Shown: positions 19,272-30,241, counted from the first letter of the stretch. The stretch: 64,000 nt of DNA from CAVVNN01 sp963749605 (GCA_963749605.1 CAVVNN010000002.1:558001-622000), one strand, 5' to 3'. Numbers and translations: made by a program. The notes: generated by a model not told the origin, from the letters alone.

Positions 19272-19884
19272 TCAGACCTTGCGGAAGACGCCGACGACGC
19301 TTGCCTAGGACGCGGGCCTCGGCGGTGCGGATCGGCTTCATCGCGGAGTTCTCGGGCTGGAGCCGGATGTGGTCGGACTCGCGAAAGAACCGCTTCACGG
19401 TCGCCTCCTCGCCGATCAGCGCGACGACGATCTCACCGTCGGCCGCGTCGTCGGCGGGGCGCACGATCACGTAGTCGTCCTCGATGATGCCGGCGTCCAC
19501 CATGCTCTCGCCGCGCACCTGGAGGATGTAGTCGCCGTCCTCGCCGCCAATCACATCGGGGACTTCGAGGTACTCCTCGATGTTCTCCTCGGCCAGGATC
19601 GGCTCGCCCGCCGCGACATGGCCCACCAGCGGCAGCCCGCTCTCGGGCCGGATCGTCTTCTTCGCCTTGTCGAAGAGCAGCTCGATCGCGCGCGGCTTCG
19701 AGGGGTCGCGTCGCAGCAACCCGATCTTCTCGAGATTCGCCAGATGCGCATGGACGGTCGAGGAAGAATGCAGCCCAACCGCTTTGCCGATCTCCCGCAC
19801 CGTCGGCGGGTAGCCGGTCTTCGCCGCATAGCGGCGAATGAAGTCGAAGATCTCCTTCTGCCTCTTGGTCAGATCCAGGTCCAC
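19272..19884 (-). CDS. lexA: LexA SOS repressor, C-terminal frameshift
   Basis: LexA represses DNA-damage genes and cleaves itself when RecA is activated. The N-terminal winged helix (1-65) has LTKRQKEIFDFIRRY, GYPPTVREIGKAVGLHSSSTVHAHL. The cleavage site Ala-Gly lies in GHVAAGEP. The catalytic Ser is in GESMVDAGI and the Lys in ATVKRFF. After RVLGK the written frame turns into KRRRRLPQ and would run on through rnpB. In the next frame the family ending VVGVFRKV-stop appears, ending at 19272, so one extra base lies near 19290. The start is ATG 19884. An SOS box lies 44 bp upstream, giving autoregulation. Confidence 0.92.
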
Positions 19885-19927
19885 TCTCGGTCCCCCTCAC
19901 CCTCCCGCAGCCGGGTATCAATTCGTT

Positions 19928-19941
19928 CGAACACCTGTTCG
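19928..19941. promoter_or_regulatory. SOS box (LexA operator)
   Basis: CGAACACCTGTTCG matches the actinobacterial/Bacillus-type LexA consensus CGAAC-N4-GTTCG perfectly. It lies upstream of lexA and indicates autorepression. Confidence 0.88.
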
Positions 19942-20017
19942 CAGGCTACCGATCGGACCGGACGCATGCAAGCTGAACAGCCCGTCGCGCCCAAACATCT
20001 AGAATCGACCGCCCCAC

Positions 20018-20103
20018 GCGGCTGTGGCGGAACTGGTAGACGCGCAAGCTTGAGGGGCTTGTGTCCCTTACGGGACGTGGAGGTTCGAATCCTCTCAGCC
20101 GCA
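20018..20103 (+). tRNA. tRNA-Leu (anticodon GAG)
   Basis: Acceptor arms GCGGCTG and CAGCCGC pair fully. The D arm is GGCGGAACTGGTAGACGC. The anticodon loop is CTTGAGG with GAG, reading CTC codons. A long variable arm (TGTCCCTTACGGGACG) marks a class II tRNA, and the T loop is GGTTCGAATCC. The CCA tail is not encoded. Confidence 0.93.
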
Positions 20104-20152
20104 CTGAACCCCTGCGCCCGGCTCGCGAGAGACAACGCTCGGGCTTTTGCGG

Positions 20153-20380
20153 TTAGGTCCCTGCCTGCTTGTACCGCCGAAGCCTGGCCCGCACGACCAG
20201 CCTTTCCAGCCCAATCCAAGCAAGGCCGACGAGGAGCGTCGGGATGGCGATGACCGCGACCACCCCGAGTCCCGCCGCGAGCTGGAACAGGACGAGGGCG
20301 AGAACCAGCGCCAGCAGCGTGTCGACCAGCAGCGCCCGTCGAGCCCGGGCCCCGGGGGAGATCCGCTGCGGCGCCCTCAT
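20153..20380 (-). CDS. Small membrane protein (75 aa)
   Basis: This short protein has two predicted membrane helices (about 17-35, ALLVDTLLALVLALVLFQLAAGLG, and 38-58, AVIAIPTLLVGLAWIGLERLVV). It has basic ends (MRAPQRISPGARARR and ARLRRYKQ), so both termini are probably cytoplasmic. ATG 20380 overlaps the stop of the glycosidase-like gene (ATGA), so the two are translationally coupled. No family was recognised. Coupling suggests it assists the upstream membrane-anchored enzyme. Confidence 0.6.
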   Translation of the reverse strand: MRAPQRISPGARARRALLVDTLLALVLALVLFQLAAGLGVVAVIAIPTLLVGLAWIGLERLVVRARLRRYKQAGT

Positions 20381-21603
20381 CCCCCCTGCCCTCCCCCGCG
20401 CGAGTAGACCGCGAAGAAATCCCGTTCGTCCGGCGTCAGGTAGCGGGTCGACGGCCTGAACATTTCGGGCAGCAGGTTCGAAGGTTCGACCGCGCCGGGG
20501 CGCCGGTAGGCGATGAAGCTGGTCCAGTCTTCGTTGATGTCCAGCTCCAGTGCCCGCACCGCGCCCGCCCGCTTGAGGATTTCGGCCAGGGAGCCGACCG
20601 TCTGATAGTTGGCGGCGGCGTAGATCAGGTTGCCGTGGCTGTCGATGCCGAGTCCCGAGCGCCAGACGCGAACCGCGTTGTTGACGGTGGCCCCCCATTC
20701 CGGGCCGTCGCTGAGGTTGGGGTTGAGGCGGCCTGCGTAGACGATCGGCGGCAGGTTCTGCTTCGCGAACCAGACGCGGGGGCCCGGGTTCGCGCCGCTC
20801 TCCCAGCGAACGATGTCGATCCTGCCGTCGCGGTACTCGACCAGGGTGGCGATGCCGTTGACCATCGGCGCCACGGTTTCGCCGCGGTAGATCAGCCCCG
20901 CGTTGGAGGTTTCGAGCGGAAAGCCGCCGTTGAAGGTGGCAACGACCCGCTTGCGCAGGGCCGGCGGCACCTCGGCAGGGCCGCGGTGGGAGATTTCCGG
21001 CGGCTCCGCCAGACCCGGCGTATAGGCGAGGTGAGTCTGGCTGGAGTCGATCCAGGCGACGCCGGCGACGAACTGCGGGTATTCGGGGTCGCTGCGGAAG
21101 GTCGTCAGCAGGACCGGCGGCTGCGGGCCGGCGTGTGCGGCTGCCGCGTGCCAGACGCCCTCGCCCGGCAGGGCCGGGTGGATCACCGGTTCGATCGAGG
21201 GCGGCCGATAGGCCTGGGTGAGACCTTCGGTCCCGCCGCCGGCCGCGATGCCCACGCTGGGCAGGGACTTCAACGGCGGGCCGCCCTTGGAGGGAGCGGT
21301 CAACGTGTAGTAGAAGTTCTCGATCTGGGAGACGAACGGGTTGCCGCCATGGGCGCGCAGCCACTCGACGCTGGCGACGCCGAGGCCGATGTTGCGCGGG
21401 CCGCCGATCGCCCCGACATAGGAGACGCCGACCGGGAGCAGGCAGATGACGGTCGCCAGCAACGCCACGCGGCGCAGTCGCCGCCACGGCGCGAGGCGAC
21501 CATACTCGCGGCGATGGTCGCGCTGGTGCGGGGGGGCAGAGTTCGTGCCGGCGTCTTCGGCGGGAGTGCGACTCGGCGCGTCTCCGATCTCGAGAGGTGC
21601 CAC
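20377..21603 (-). CDS. Membrane-anchored phosphodiester glycosidase-like (NAGPA) protein
   Basis: This protein is of about 408 residues. A basic cytoplasmic start is followed by one membrane helix (RRVALLATVICLLPVGVSYVGAIGG), then an extracytoplasmic domain. The NAGPA-like (phosphodiester glycosidase) core is seen in VVATFNGGFPLE, VNGIATLVEYRDG, ALELDINEDWTSFIAY and the YQTVGSLAEILKRAGA stretch. Family members remove GlcNAc-1-phosphate-type caps; here a cell-wall or exopolysaccharide substrate is only inferred. GTG 21603 is preferred because GGAAGGGTGGG lies just upstream. The frame also has a TTG nine codons earlier (21630). Confidence 0.75.
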   Translation of the reverse strand: MAPLEIGDAPSRTPAEDAGTNSAPPHQRDHRREYGRLAPWRRLRRVALLATVICLLPVGVSYVGAIGGPRNIGLGVASVEWLRAHGGNPFVSQIENFYYTLTAPSKGGPPLKSLPSVGIAAGGGTEGLTQAYRPPSIEPVIHPALPGEGVWHAAAAHAGPQPPVLLTTFRSDPEYPQFVAGVAWIDSSQTHLAYTPGLAEPPEISHRGPAEVPPALRKRVVATFNGGFPLETSNAGLIYRGETVAPMVNGIATLVEYRDGRIDIVRWESGANPGPRVWFAKQNLPPIVYAGRLNPNLSDGPEWGATVNNAVRVWRSGLGIDSHGNLIYAAANYQTVGSLAEILKRAGAVRALELDINEDWTSFIAYRRPGAVEPSNLLPEMFRPSTRYLTPDERDFFAVYSRGGGQGG

Positions 21604-21659
21604 GATCCCACCCTTCCAGGGGATGTGCAATCCCCCCTAAGCGATCGCTGAGCATTCTC

Positions 21660-22580
21660 TTAGGTTGCTTGGGCGACCTCCAGCAGGTGCCGCCCCAGCG
21701 CCCGGGCGGCGCCTGGAAGCCCCTCCTCGCCGCTGTGGATCAGGACGAAGCTGCGCTCGAAGCGCAGGCCGGCCGGCCGCCGGACCACCAGCCCCTCGCT
21801 CCGGGGCGCCACCAGCGCCAACGAGGAGAGCAGGACGGGGGCGCCCTCGGAGATCGCCGTCGCGATCGCCGCCACGGTGCTGCCGATCTCCGCCAGGGGC
21901 GGCGCCAACGACATGTCCCGGGCCTCCAGCGCGTCGCTTACGACCCGCCGGCTGCTGGCGCCAGGGTCGCGCATGATCATCGGCGTGGACGTAAATTCCG
22001 CGAGCTCGATCTCCTCGCGCGCCGCCCAGGAATGCGCCTCCGGCACCGCGACGACTATCTCGTCCTCGCAGAACGGCGACTCGCACAGCCCCGTCGCCTG
22101 CGGGTCCGACCCGTCGGTCGCGACGAGCCCGAGCTCCGCCTTGCCCTCGAGCACCAGTGCCCGCGCCGCGCGCGAGTTGGCGATCGACAGCTCGACCGAG
22201 AGGTGACGCTCATGCCGGCTCTCCAGCTCGACCAGCAGCGGCGGCAGGACGAACTCCGCCATGGTCGGGCTCGCCGCCAGCCGGACCGGAACCTGCTCGG
22301 CATCGAGGCCCGCCATCAGCGCCTCGATCTCCTCCGCCTCCTCCAGCAGCCGGCGCGCCGCCTCGTAGAGCTGCCGGCCGGCCGCCGTCGGCACAACCCC
22401 GCGCGTCGAGCGCTCCAGCAGCCGCGAGCCGCTGAGCGCCTCCAGCGCCCGCAGCCGCTTGGAGAGCGCCGGCTGGCTGACCCGCAGCAGTCGCGCCGCC
22501 TTGCCCAGGCTGCCGAGGTCGACCGCAGCGCAGAACGCCCGCAACTCGGCCAGCTCCGGCGTGCGAACGAGCTTGCTCAT
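21660..22580 (-). CDS. LysR-family transcriptional regulator
   Basis: This regulator has an N-terminal winged helix (about 5-65; LAELRAFCAAVDLGSLGKAARLLRVSQPALSKRLRALE, LLERSTRGVVPTAAG), then the effector-binding fold (about 90-300; VRLAASPTMAEFVLPPLL, GLVATDGSD, EIVVAVPEAHSW). The start is ATG 22580 (MSKLVRTPE); a longer form begins at 22601. LysR proteins usually control a divergent neighbour, but here the upstream gene (cupredoxin) is on the same strand and separated by a terminator-like hairpin. The target is not evident. Confidence 0.9.
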   Translation of the reverse strand: MSKLVRTPELAELRAFCAAVDLGSLGKAARLLRVSQPALSKRLRALEALSGSRLLERSTRGVVPTAAGRQLYEAARRLLEEAEEIEALMAGLDAEQVPVRLAASPTMAEFVLPPLLVELESRHERHLSVELSIANSRAARALVLEGKAELGLVATDGSDPQATGLCESPFCEDEIVVAVPEAHSWAAREEIELAEFTSTPMIMRDPGASSRRVVSDALEARDMSLAPPLAEIGSTVAAIATAISEGAPVLLSSLALVAPRSEGLVVRRPAGLRFERSFVLIHSGEEGLPGAARALGRHLLEVAQAT

Positions 22581-22598
22581 CGGGCTGCATTGTGAACG

Positions 22599-22628
22599 CA
22601 CGACCGGCCGCCGAGGCGGCCGGTCGTG
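22599..22628 (-). terminator. Strong hairpin between cupredoxin and lysR genes
   Basis: CACGACCGGCCGCC and GGCGGCCGGTCGTG pair over 14 bp with only GA unpaired at the centre (30 bp in all). It sits 22 bp past the cupredoxin stop and ends the transcript by position, though no clear T run follows. Its bases overlap the lysR promoter region. Confidence 0.6.
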
Positions 22629-22650
22629 TTGGAGGGGCCTTACCGGCCGA

Positions 22651-23190
22651 TCAGGTGACTGTCACGCGTCCCTTCATGAACCCATCGTGGCTCATCGCCC
22701 ACGGGTCGCAGGGCATCGCGCAATACCATTCGTAGCTGCCCGCCTTCTGGGGCGCCTGGAAGGTGAAGGTGGTCTTGCTCGGCTTGTCTTCGGAGCCGCC
22801 CGGGATCGTCGCGTTCGTCCCCAGCTGCGCGGCGGTGAAGCTGTGGGGCATGTCGTCGTAGTTGTAGACGGTGACCTTCACGGTGGCCCCCGCCTTGACC
22901 GAGAAGTCGGCGGGCAGGTAGGCGTCGTGCCAGTTGCCGTCGGACCCCTTCTTGCCCTTCTCCTCGTCGGACTTGATCACCAGCTTGACGTTTTCGCCGC
23001 TCGAAGCCGTGGCGCCGCCGCTCGTGGCCACGTTCGACGAGGCGGTGGCGGTCCCGGAGCCGCTGTTGCTGTTGTCCAGCTTGAAGGCGACAGCCAACAG
23101 CGAGGCCATCGAAAGCAGAACGGCCACAACCGCGGCCAGCTGAGTGAAATTAGATTCTCGTCTCTTGTCGTTGTTGTGTGTTGCCGGCAT
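22651..23190 (-). CDS. Secreted cupredoxin with a CuA-like ligand set (179 aa)
   Basis: This is an exported electron-transfer copper protein. A signal anchor lies at residues 15-37 (TQLAAVVAVLLSMASLLAVAF), then a Ser/Thr/Gly-rich linker (40-65), then a cupredoxin domain (about 67-179). Possible ligands are His116 (MPHSF), Cys157, Cys161, His168 and Met172 in WYCAMPC...MSHDGFM. Two cysteines three residues apart are the hallmark of CuA, not of blue copper. However, the Cys-to-His spacing (six residues) is longer than in CoxB. AAAGGAGG lies four bases before ATG 23190. It may be a CuA carrier or an unusual mononuclear site. Confidence 0.8.
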   Translation of the reverse strand: MPATHNNDKRRESNFTQLAAVVAVLLSMASLLAVAFKLDNSNSGSGTATASSNVATSGGATASSGENVKLVIKSDEEKGKKGSDGNWHDAYLPADFSVKAGATVKVTVYNYDDMPHSFTAAQLGTNATIPGGSEDKPSKTTFTFQAPQKAGSYEWYCAMPCDPWAMSHDGFMKGRVTVT

Positions 23191-23307
23191 GGTTCCTCCT
23201 TTAGTTGCCCAGCCAGGATCGAACCCCGGCGCGCCTGGGGGTAGACCCCAGCCGGTTGCGAGAGCGATAACCCTCGGTTATGGCAGCCGCAAGGGGGCGA
23301 GCCGACG

Positions 23308-23943
23308 CTAGTTGGAGCTCAGCGCCCGGTCGATGAACGGGCCGAGCAGGCTCACGGCCGAGGCGGCCATCTCCTCGGGGGGGCCGCCGGGGGCGGTGAC
23401 GTAGCTGATCGCGAGGCGGACCAGGGACTCGGCCAGGAGTTGGGTCTTCTCGGCGGGGGCGTGGGGCCAGCTGTCCTGAATGGTGGCGGTCAGGCGGGCG
23501 GTGGCCCACTGGACGACGGGCATCCCCTGGGTGGTGACGAAGGGGAGCATGCCGCCGGTGCCGTCGTCGCTGAGCAGGATGCGGACGAGGGGGTCCTCAC
23601 CGGCGGCGCGGAGGAAGGTTTCGAGGGCGGCGCCGGCCGCGGCACGGGGGTCGTCGAGGTGTTCGCGCACGGCCGCCTCGACCGCGTCGAGGAAGCGCTC
23701 GCCCTCGTGGATGACGAAGGCCTGCGCAAACTCGTCGCGGCTGCCGAACTCCTTGTAGAGGGTCTGGCGGCTGACGCCGGCGACGCCGGCGACGTCGGAC
23801 ATGGTGATCTCCGACCAGGCGCGGTGCTGCAGCTCGTCGCGTGCGGCGCCAAACAACGTGGTGCGCAGGAGAGCCTTGGCGGCCTGGGGATAAGGGGTAC
23901 GAACGATCGGCGCGGCGCCGATCGTCGCAACGGACGCGGTCAC
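23308..23943 (-). CDS. TetR-family regulator of the alkB operon
   Basis: This is a 211-residue repressor. The N-terminal HTH lies at about 28-75 (ARDELQHRAWSEITMSDVAGVAGVSRQTLYKEFGSRDEFAQAF), followed by a helical ligand domain. GTG 23943 overlaps the rubredoxin stop (GTGA), so it is the last gene of alkB-rubredoxin-tetR. The same order with a TetR regulator occurs in other actinobacterial alkane operons, where the repressor is relieved by fatty-acid or alkane products. A perfect 10-bp inverted repeat in the operon promoter (25345-25373) is the probable operator, giving negative autoregulation. Confidence 0.88.
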   Translation of the reverse strand: MTASVATIGAAPIVRTPYPQAAKALLRTTLFGAARDELQHRAWSEITMSDVAGVAGVSRQTLYKEFGSRDEFAQAFVIHEGERFLDAVEAAVREHLDDPRAAAGAALETFLRAAGEDPLVRILLSDDGTGGMLPFVTTQGMPVVQWATARLTATIQDSWPHAPAEKTQLLAESLVRLAISYVTAPGGPPEEMAASAVSLLGPFIDRALSSN

Positions 23944-24113
23944 TGCTCACCGTCCTCGAGCTCGAAGTCGACCTTGTCGCACACGCCGCAGTCGGGGCAG
24001 GCCCAGTCGTCGGGAACCTCGCTCCACGGCGTTCCCGGCGGGAAGCCCTCGCGCGGATGACCGGCCTCCTCGTCGTAGAGGTACCCACAGCCCGGGCAGC
24101 GCCAGCGACTCAT
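23940..24113 (-). CDS. Rubredoxin
   Basis: This 57-residue one-iron protein carries electrons to AlkB. The iron-binding cysteines are in CPGCGYLYDEEAG near the N-terminus and CPDCGVCDK near the C-terminus. The aromatic core residues W and Y are in place. The first CxxCG is the intact, electron-transferring (AlkG2) form. Both ends overlap neighbours by 4 bp: ATGA with alkB and GTGA with tetR. Coupling to AlkB in one transcript fits its role as the direct donor. Confidence 0.95.
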   Translation of the reverse strand: MSRWRCPGCGYLYDEEAGHPREGFPPGTPWSEVPDDWACPDCGVCDKVDFELEDGEQ

Positions 24114-25304
24114 GCCAGCGCCCCGTAGCGGGCGAGGACGCGACGGCGCGCCCGCGGCTGGATGTTGGCCCGGGTGACGTCGCCCTCGTAGTGCTCGAGC
24201 AGCCGCGGGTCCATCACCCGCCGCCACAGCGGCGGGAACCAGGCCAGCACGATCATCCCGGCGTAACCGGTGGGCAGCTGCGGCGCCCCCTCGACATGGC
24301 GCAGCGCCTGATAGCGACGGGTCGGGTTGGCGTGGTGGTCGCTGTGGCGCTGCAGGTGGTAGAGGAGGACGTTGGAGGCGACGTTGTTGTTGTTCCAGCT
24401 GTGCTCGGGGCGGCAGCGCTCGTAGCGGCCGTCCTCCCGCTTTTGCCGCCGCAGGCCGTAGTGCTCGAGATAGTTGACGACCTCCAGCAGGGAGAAGCCG
24501 AGCACGGCCTGGATCAACAGGTAGGGAAGGACCACCGGGCCGAAGGCGACGGCGAGCGCCGCGAAGAGCCCGGCCGTCATCGCCCAGGCGCTGAGGACGT
24601 CGTTGCGCAGGCTCCAGTGCGACTTGCCGAGACGGTCGAGCCGGGCGCCCTCCAGACCCCACGCCGAGCGCAGGCTGCCGGCGACGGTGCGCGGCAGGAA
24701 GGCCCAGAAGCTCTCCCCCAGCCGCGCGCTGGCGGGGTCCTCCGGGGTCGCGACGCGGACGTGATGGCCGCGGTTGTGCTCGATGAAGAAGTGGCCGTAG
24801 CCGCTCTGCGCGAGGGCGACGCGGCTGAGCCAGCGCTCGGAGCTGGCGCGCTTGTGGCCGAGCTCGTGCGCGGTGTTGATCCCGATGCCGCCGACGACCC
24901 CCATGGTGAAGGCGAGGCCGATGCTCTCGGCGACCGAGAGGCCGCCGCTCGACCAGAGCCAGCAGGCGAAGACGAAGGCCGGCGTACTGGACCGGGATGA
25001 AGACATAGGTGCACCAGCGGTAGTAGCGATCCTGCTCGAGCCATTTGAGGACGCTGTCGGGGGGGTTGGTCGGATCGACCCCGATCGCGACGTCAAGCAG
25101 CGGGAAGAGCCCGAAGACGAGCAGCGGCCCGAAGAACCAGAAGACGCTCAGCCCGGTGAGCTCGACGCTCGCCCAGGCCATGAACGGCGCGAAGGGCACG
25201 ACCAGCCCGAGCAGCCAGGCGTAGCGCTTGGGGTCGCGCCAGGTCGCGGGGTTGAGGTCGATCTCCTCATGGGCGTGCAGATGCGCGTGTGCAGCAGCCT
25301 CCAT
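24110..25304 (-). CDS. alkB: Alkane 1-monooxygenase AlkB, one frameshift
   Basis: This integral-membrane di-iron enzyme hydroxylates the terminal carbon of n-alkanes. The histidine boxes are HELGHK, EHNRGHH and LQRHSDHHA, plus NYLEHYGL. About six membrane helices are visible. The start is ATG 25304 with GGAGGAAG upstream; the N-terminus is His-rich (AAAHAHLHAHEE). Frame is lost near 24985, where PVQYAG in one frame continues as FVFACWLWSSGGLSVAES in the next, a single-base change. Everything else is intact. It is the first gene of the alkB-rubredoxin-tetR operon. Products would enter fatty-acid oxidation, for which genes lie at the start of the window. Confidence 0.9.
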
Positions 25305-25344
25305 CCGGCTTCCTCCTCGTCAAACCGCCAGGGAACGTCTTCTC

Positions 25345-25373
25345 AATTGACAAAGTAGCCAGTTTTGTCAATT
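25345..25373. promoter_or_regulatory. Operator of the alkB operon (10-bp inverted repeat)
   Basis: AATTGACAAA (25345-25354) and TTTGTCAATT (25364-25373) are a perfect inverted repeat with a 9-bp spacer (GTAGCCAGT). Each arm contains TTGACA, a consensus -35 box, on opposite strands. A dimer bound here would cover the alkB promoter directly. It lies 41 bp before the alkB ATG and 65 bp before secG, so either direction could be affected. TetR binding is inferred. Confidence 0.65.
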
Positions 25374-25437
25374 ACTGCAACAAGAGAGCTGACTCCGTCT
25401 AGGGCGGCTGCCAGCGACGATCGCTACCATCCCGCGC

Positions 25438-25658
25438 GTGTACACGATCCTCGCCGTCCTCCAGGTCATCATCTCGTTCGTCCTCATCTTCCTGATCCTG
25501 CTGCACTCGGGCAAAGACGCGGGGCTCTCGGGCGCCTTCGGGATCGGCGGCGGGGGCAGCTCCTTCGGCGGCGGCTCGATGGTCGAGCGCAACCTGGACC
25601 GGGCGACGATCTTCTTCGCGGTCCTCTTCGCGCTCAACACCTTCGTCCTGCTGAAGAT

Positions 25659-25662
<4 letters not shown>
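25438..25662 (+). CDS. secG: Preprotein translocase subunit SecG
   Basis: This is a 74-residue partner of SecYE. It has two membrane helices (about 3-23, ILAVLQVIISFVLIFLILLHSG, and 55-73) joined by the family loop GKDAGLSGAFGIGGGGSSFGGGSMVERNLDRAT. The start is GTG 25438. In many actinobacteria secG follows gap-pgk-tpiA, but here it stands alone, 20 kb away from those genes. Its TAG stop shares the palindrome CTAG with the stop of the convergent ccmF-type gene. Confidence 0.93.
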
Positions 25663-28012
<2,350 letters not shown>

Positions 28013-28019
28013 GCCGAGG

Positions 28020-28427
28020 CTAGCCGTCGTTCTTGCGTGGTGAACTTCGACGGGCACTTGGTGACCAGGGTGTCGCGGCTGCGCCGACGAAGGTGCCGCT
28101 GCTCCACCTCGCCGGTGAGGACGATCTCGCGGCCGCCGCGGAACGGGTCGGGGACGGTGCCGGTGTAGGTGACCGGGATGCTCTGGCACTCGCCGTCGCG
28201 GTCGACCACGCGGAAGCGCGATGCCGTCGCCGTTGCGGTGCGACCGAGCCGGGCACGACCTTGCCGGTCATGTCGTAGCTGGTGCCCGGCGCGGCGCCGA
28301 TCAGCTGCGAGGGCTCCTTGGCCTCGGTCGAGGCGGTGAACGACGTGTAGACGAGCGCCACCGCGAGCAGCACGGCGACGCCGAGCGCGACCACCAGCCG
28401 GATCTTCCTCTTGCGCTGAGGCTCCAC
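28020..28427 (-). pseudogene. ccmE: Heme chaperone CcmE, cysteine type, frameshifted
   Basis: CcmE carries heme to CcmF at the outer face of the membrane. A basic start (MEPQRKRKIRLVV) leads into one membrane anchor (GVAVLLAVALVYTSFTAS), then an OB-fold (YDMTGKVVPGSV, RFRVVDRDGECQSIPVTYTGTVPDPFRGGREIVLTGEV). The heme-attachment loop reads VTKCPSKF, that is, Cys in place of the usual His, as in the CxxxY class (here with Phe as last residue). Frame changes near 28240, 28095 and 28035 are single-base. It ends KNDG-stop at 28020, against the ccmF start. It is upstream of ccmF on the same strand. Confidence 0.78.
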
Positions 28428-28493
28428 GAGCGCGGGATTATCGCAAGGACAGGCCCGCGGGCCGCCGCCGGCGATCTGCCAGAATCGCCGGGG

Positions 28494-29215
28494 ATGGCGG
28501 CAAGCGACTCGACCGATCCGGTCCTGCTGATCACCGGCGCCAGCAGCGGGATCGGCGCGGCGACCGCACGAGCCGCGGCTCCGGATGCCACCGCCTGGTG
28601 CTGGCCGCGCGGCGGCTGGAGGCGCTGGAGGAGCTGGCCGCCGAGCTCGGCGGCGAGGAGCGGGCGATCGCGGTGCGCTGCGACGTCACCGAGTGGGACC
28701 AGGTCGAGGCGCTGGTCGCGGCGGCGCTGGAGCGCTTCGGCCGCAGTCGACGCGGTCTTCGCCAACGCCGGCTTCGGCGCCACGCGCGGTTTCCTCGAGG
28801 AGTCGGTCGAGCACTGGCGCTCGATGGTCCTGACCAACGTCTACGGAGTCGGCGCTGACGATCCGGGCCACCCTCCCCCACCTGCTCGAGCGCGGCGACG
28901 GCCACTTCCTCATCACCAGCTCGGTGGCCGGCCGCCGCGCCCTTCCGGGCTCGCTCTACTCGGCGACCAAGTGGGCGGCGACGGCGATCGGCGAGGCGCT
29001 GCGGGCGGAGCTGCGCCAGATGCACGACAACCACGTCGATCCGGGTGACGCTGATCGAGCCGGGGATGACCGACACCGCGTTCTTCGACAACCGCCCCGG
29101 CGAGTGGGCGCTGCGCGACACCGACATCGCCAAGGCGGTGATGTTCGCGCTCGAGCAGCGCGACGGGGTCGACGTCAACGAGATCCTGATCCGCCCGACC
29201 AGCCAGCCGACCTAG
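28494..29215 (+). pseudogene. Short-chain dehydrogenase/reductase, four frameshifts
   Basis: This is an NAD(P)-dependent oxidoreductase of about 240 residues once repaired. The blocks are LLITGASSGIGAATA (cofactor loop), LAARRLEALEELAAEL, VRCDVTEW, VFANAGFGATRG, LITSSVAGRRALPGSLYSATKWA (catalytic Ser, Tyr, Lys) and TLIEPGMTDTAFF. They occur in changing frames, with single-base breaks near 28590, 28742, 28850 and 29040. The start is ATG 28494 and the stop TAG 29213-29215 shares CTAG with the convergent glycosyltransferase stop. All catalytic residues remain, so sequence error is likelier than decay. Substrate unknown. Confidence 0.78.
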
Positions 29216-30241
29216 GGCCCTGAGCAGTAGCCGGACCAGGCCACCAGTAGCGCGCAGGGCGAGCGCGACGGGCAGCGAGCGGGCGATGCCGGCCGATGAA
29301 GGGGGAGTCGAGGTCGGCGGTGAGCCAGGAGGCGAACTGGGCGGCGCTGACCGCGCGGGTCGCCTGCACCCGGCGCCGCTCGCGCAGGAGGCGCGGCAGC
29401 CAGCGGATCACTTCGCAGGTCGCGAAGAGTTTCTGCTTCCCCCATCCGCCGGCGATCGAGACCGGGATCAGCGCCAGCTCGGTCGCGATCAGCGCCGGGG
29501 CGAGCAGGACCAGCAGCGGCCGCCGGGTAGACGCGGATGAGGAAGGCCCAGCGGTTGCGCTCCAGCCAGCGCCACTTCTGCGCACGGGCGCCGAACTCGT
29601 AGTCGTGGTCGACCACGGCGGTGGGCTCGATCCCGAGCGCGCCGCCGCGCAGGCGCAGGCGCAGCGAGAGGTCGACGTCCTCGTGGTAGAGGAAGAAGCG
29701 CCCGGGGAAGCCGCCCACCGCCTCCCAGCTGGCGGCGCGGAATCGCCAGGCAGGCGCCGGAGAGCGCGGTGACCTCCCGGGCCGGGGAGCGCTCGGCGAT
29801 CGGGCGGCCATGGCCCCCCGCCCAGACGATCCCGGTGAAGTGGACCGGGTTGCCCGCCGAGTTGATCTCGGTCGCGCCCCTGGCGGCGACAAGGGCCTGC
29901 CACGCGTCCCAGCCGCGATCCTCCACCCAGGGGCGGCGGATCGCCTCGCCGAAGCCCGGCAGCGGCGCCGCGTCGGGGTTGAGGATGACGAGCAGGTCGC
30001 CGCGCGCTGCCGCGGCGGCGGCGTTGCAGCCGGCGGCGAAGCCGAGGTTGCGCCCGGGCTCGACCAGGCGCGCCGAGGGAGCCAGACCTGCGACCGCCTC
30101 CGGCGTACCGTCGCTGGAGTCGTTGTCGACGACGATCAGCTCGTCTCCCTCGCTCAGCTCCGACAGCAGCGCGGGCAGCGTTCGCGCCAGCTCCTCGCGG
30201 CTGTTCCAGGCGACGATCAGGACTGAGAGCGACGGGCGCAC
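29212..30241 (-). pseudogene. Family 2 glycosyltransferase, three frameshifts
   Basis: This is a rhamnosyltransferase-like GT-A enzyme that moves a sugar from a nucleotide donor. The N-terminal half is clean: LSVLIVAWNSREELARTLPAL, ELIVVDNDSSDGT, PGRNLGFAAGCN and the metal-binding ILNPDAAPLPG. After a break near 29750 it continues as FRAASWEAVGGFPGRFFLYHEDVDLSLRLR, the typical acceptor-site block. Further breaks near 29525 and 29290 lead through a hydrophobic C-terminal part (LLVLLAPALIATELALIPVSIAGG) that may lie on the membrane. The start is GTG 30241. Likely role: cell-surface polysaccharide synthesis. Confidence 0.8.

Noticed and set aside
23205..23265. tRNA-like T arm (GGGGTTCGATCC on the minus strand)
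   Set aside because: No matching acceptor or anticodon arm lies at the right distance; it is part of a leader with two small hairpins (23235-23251 and 23267-23281).
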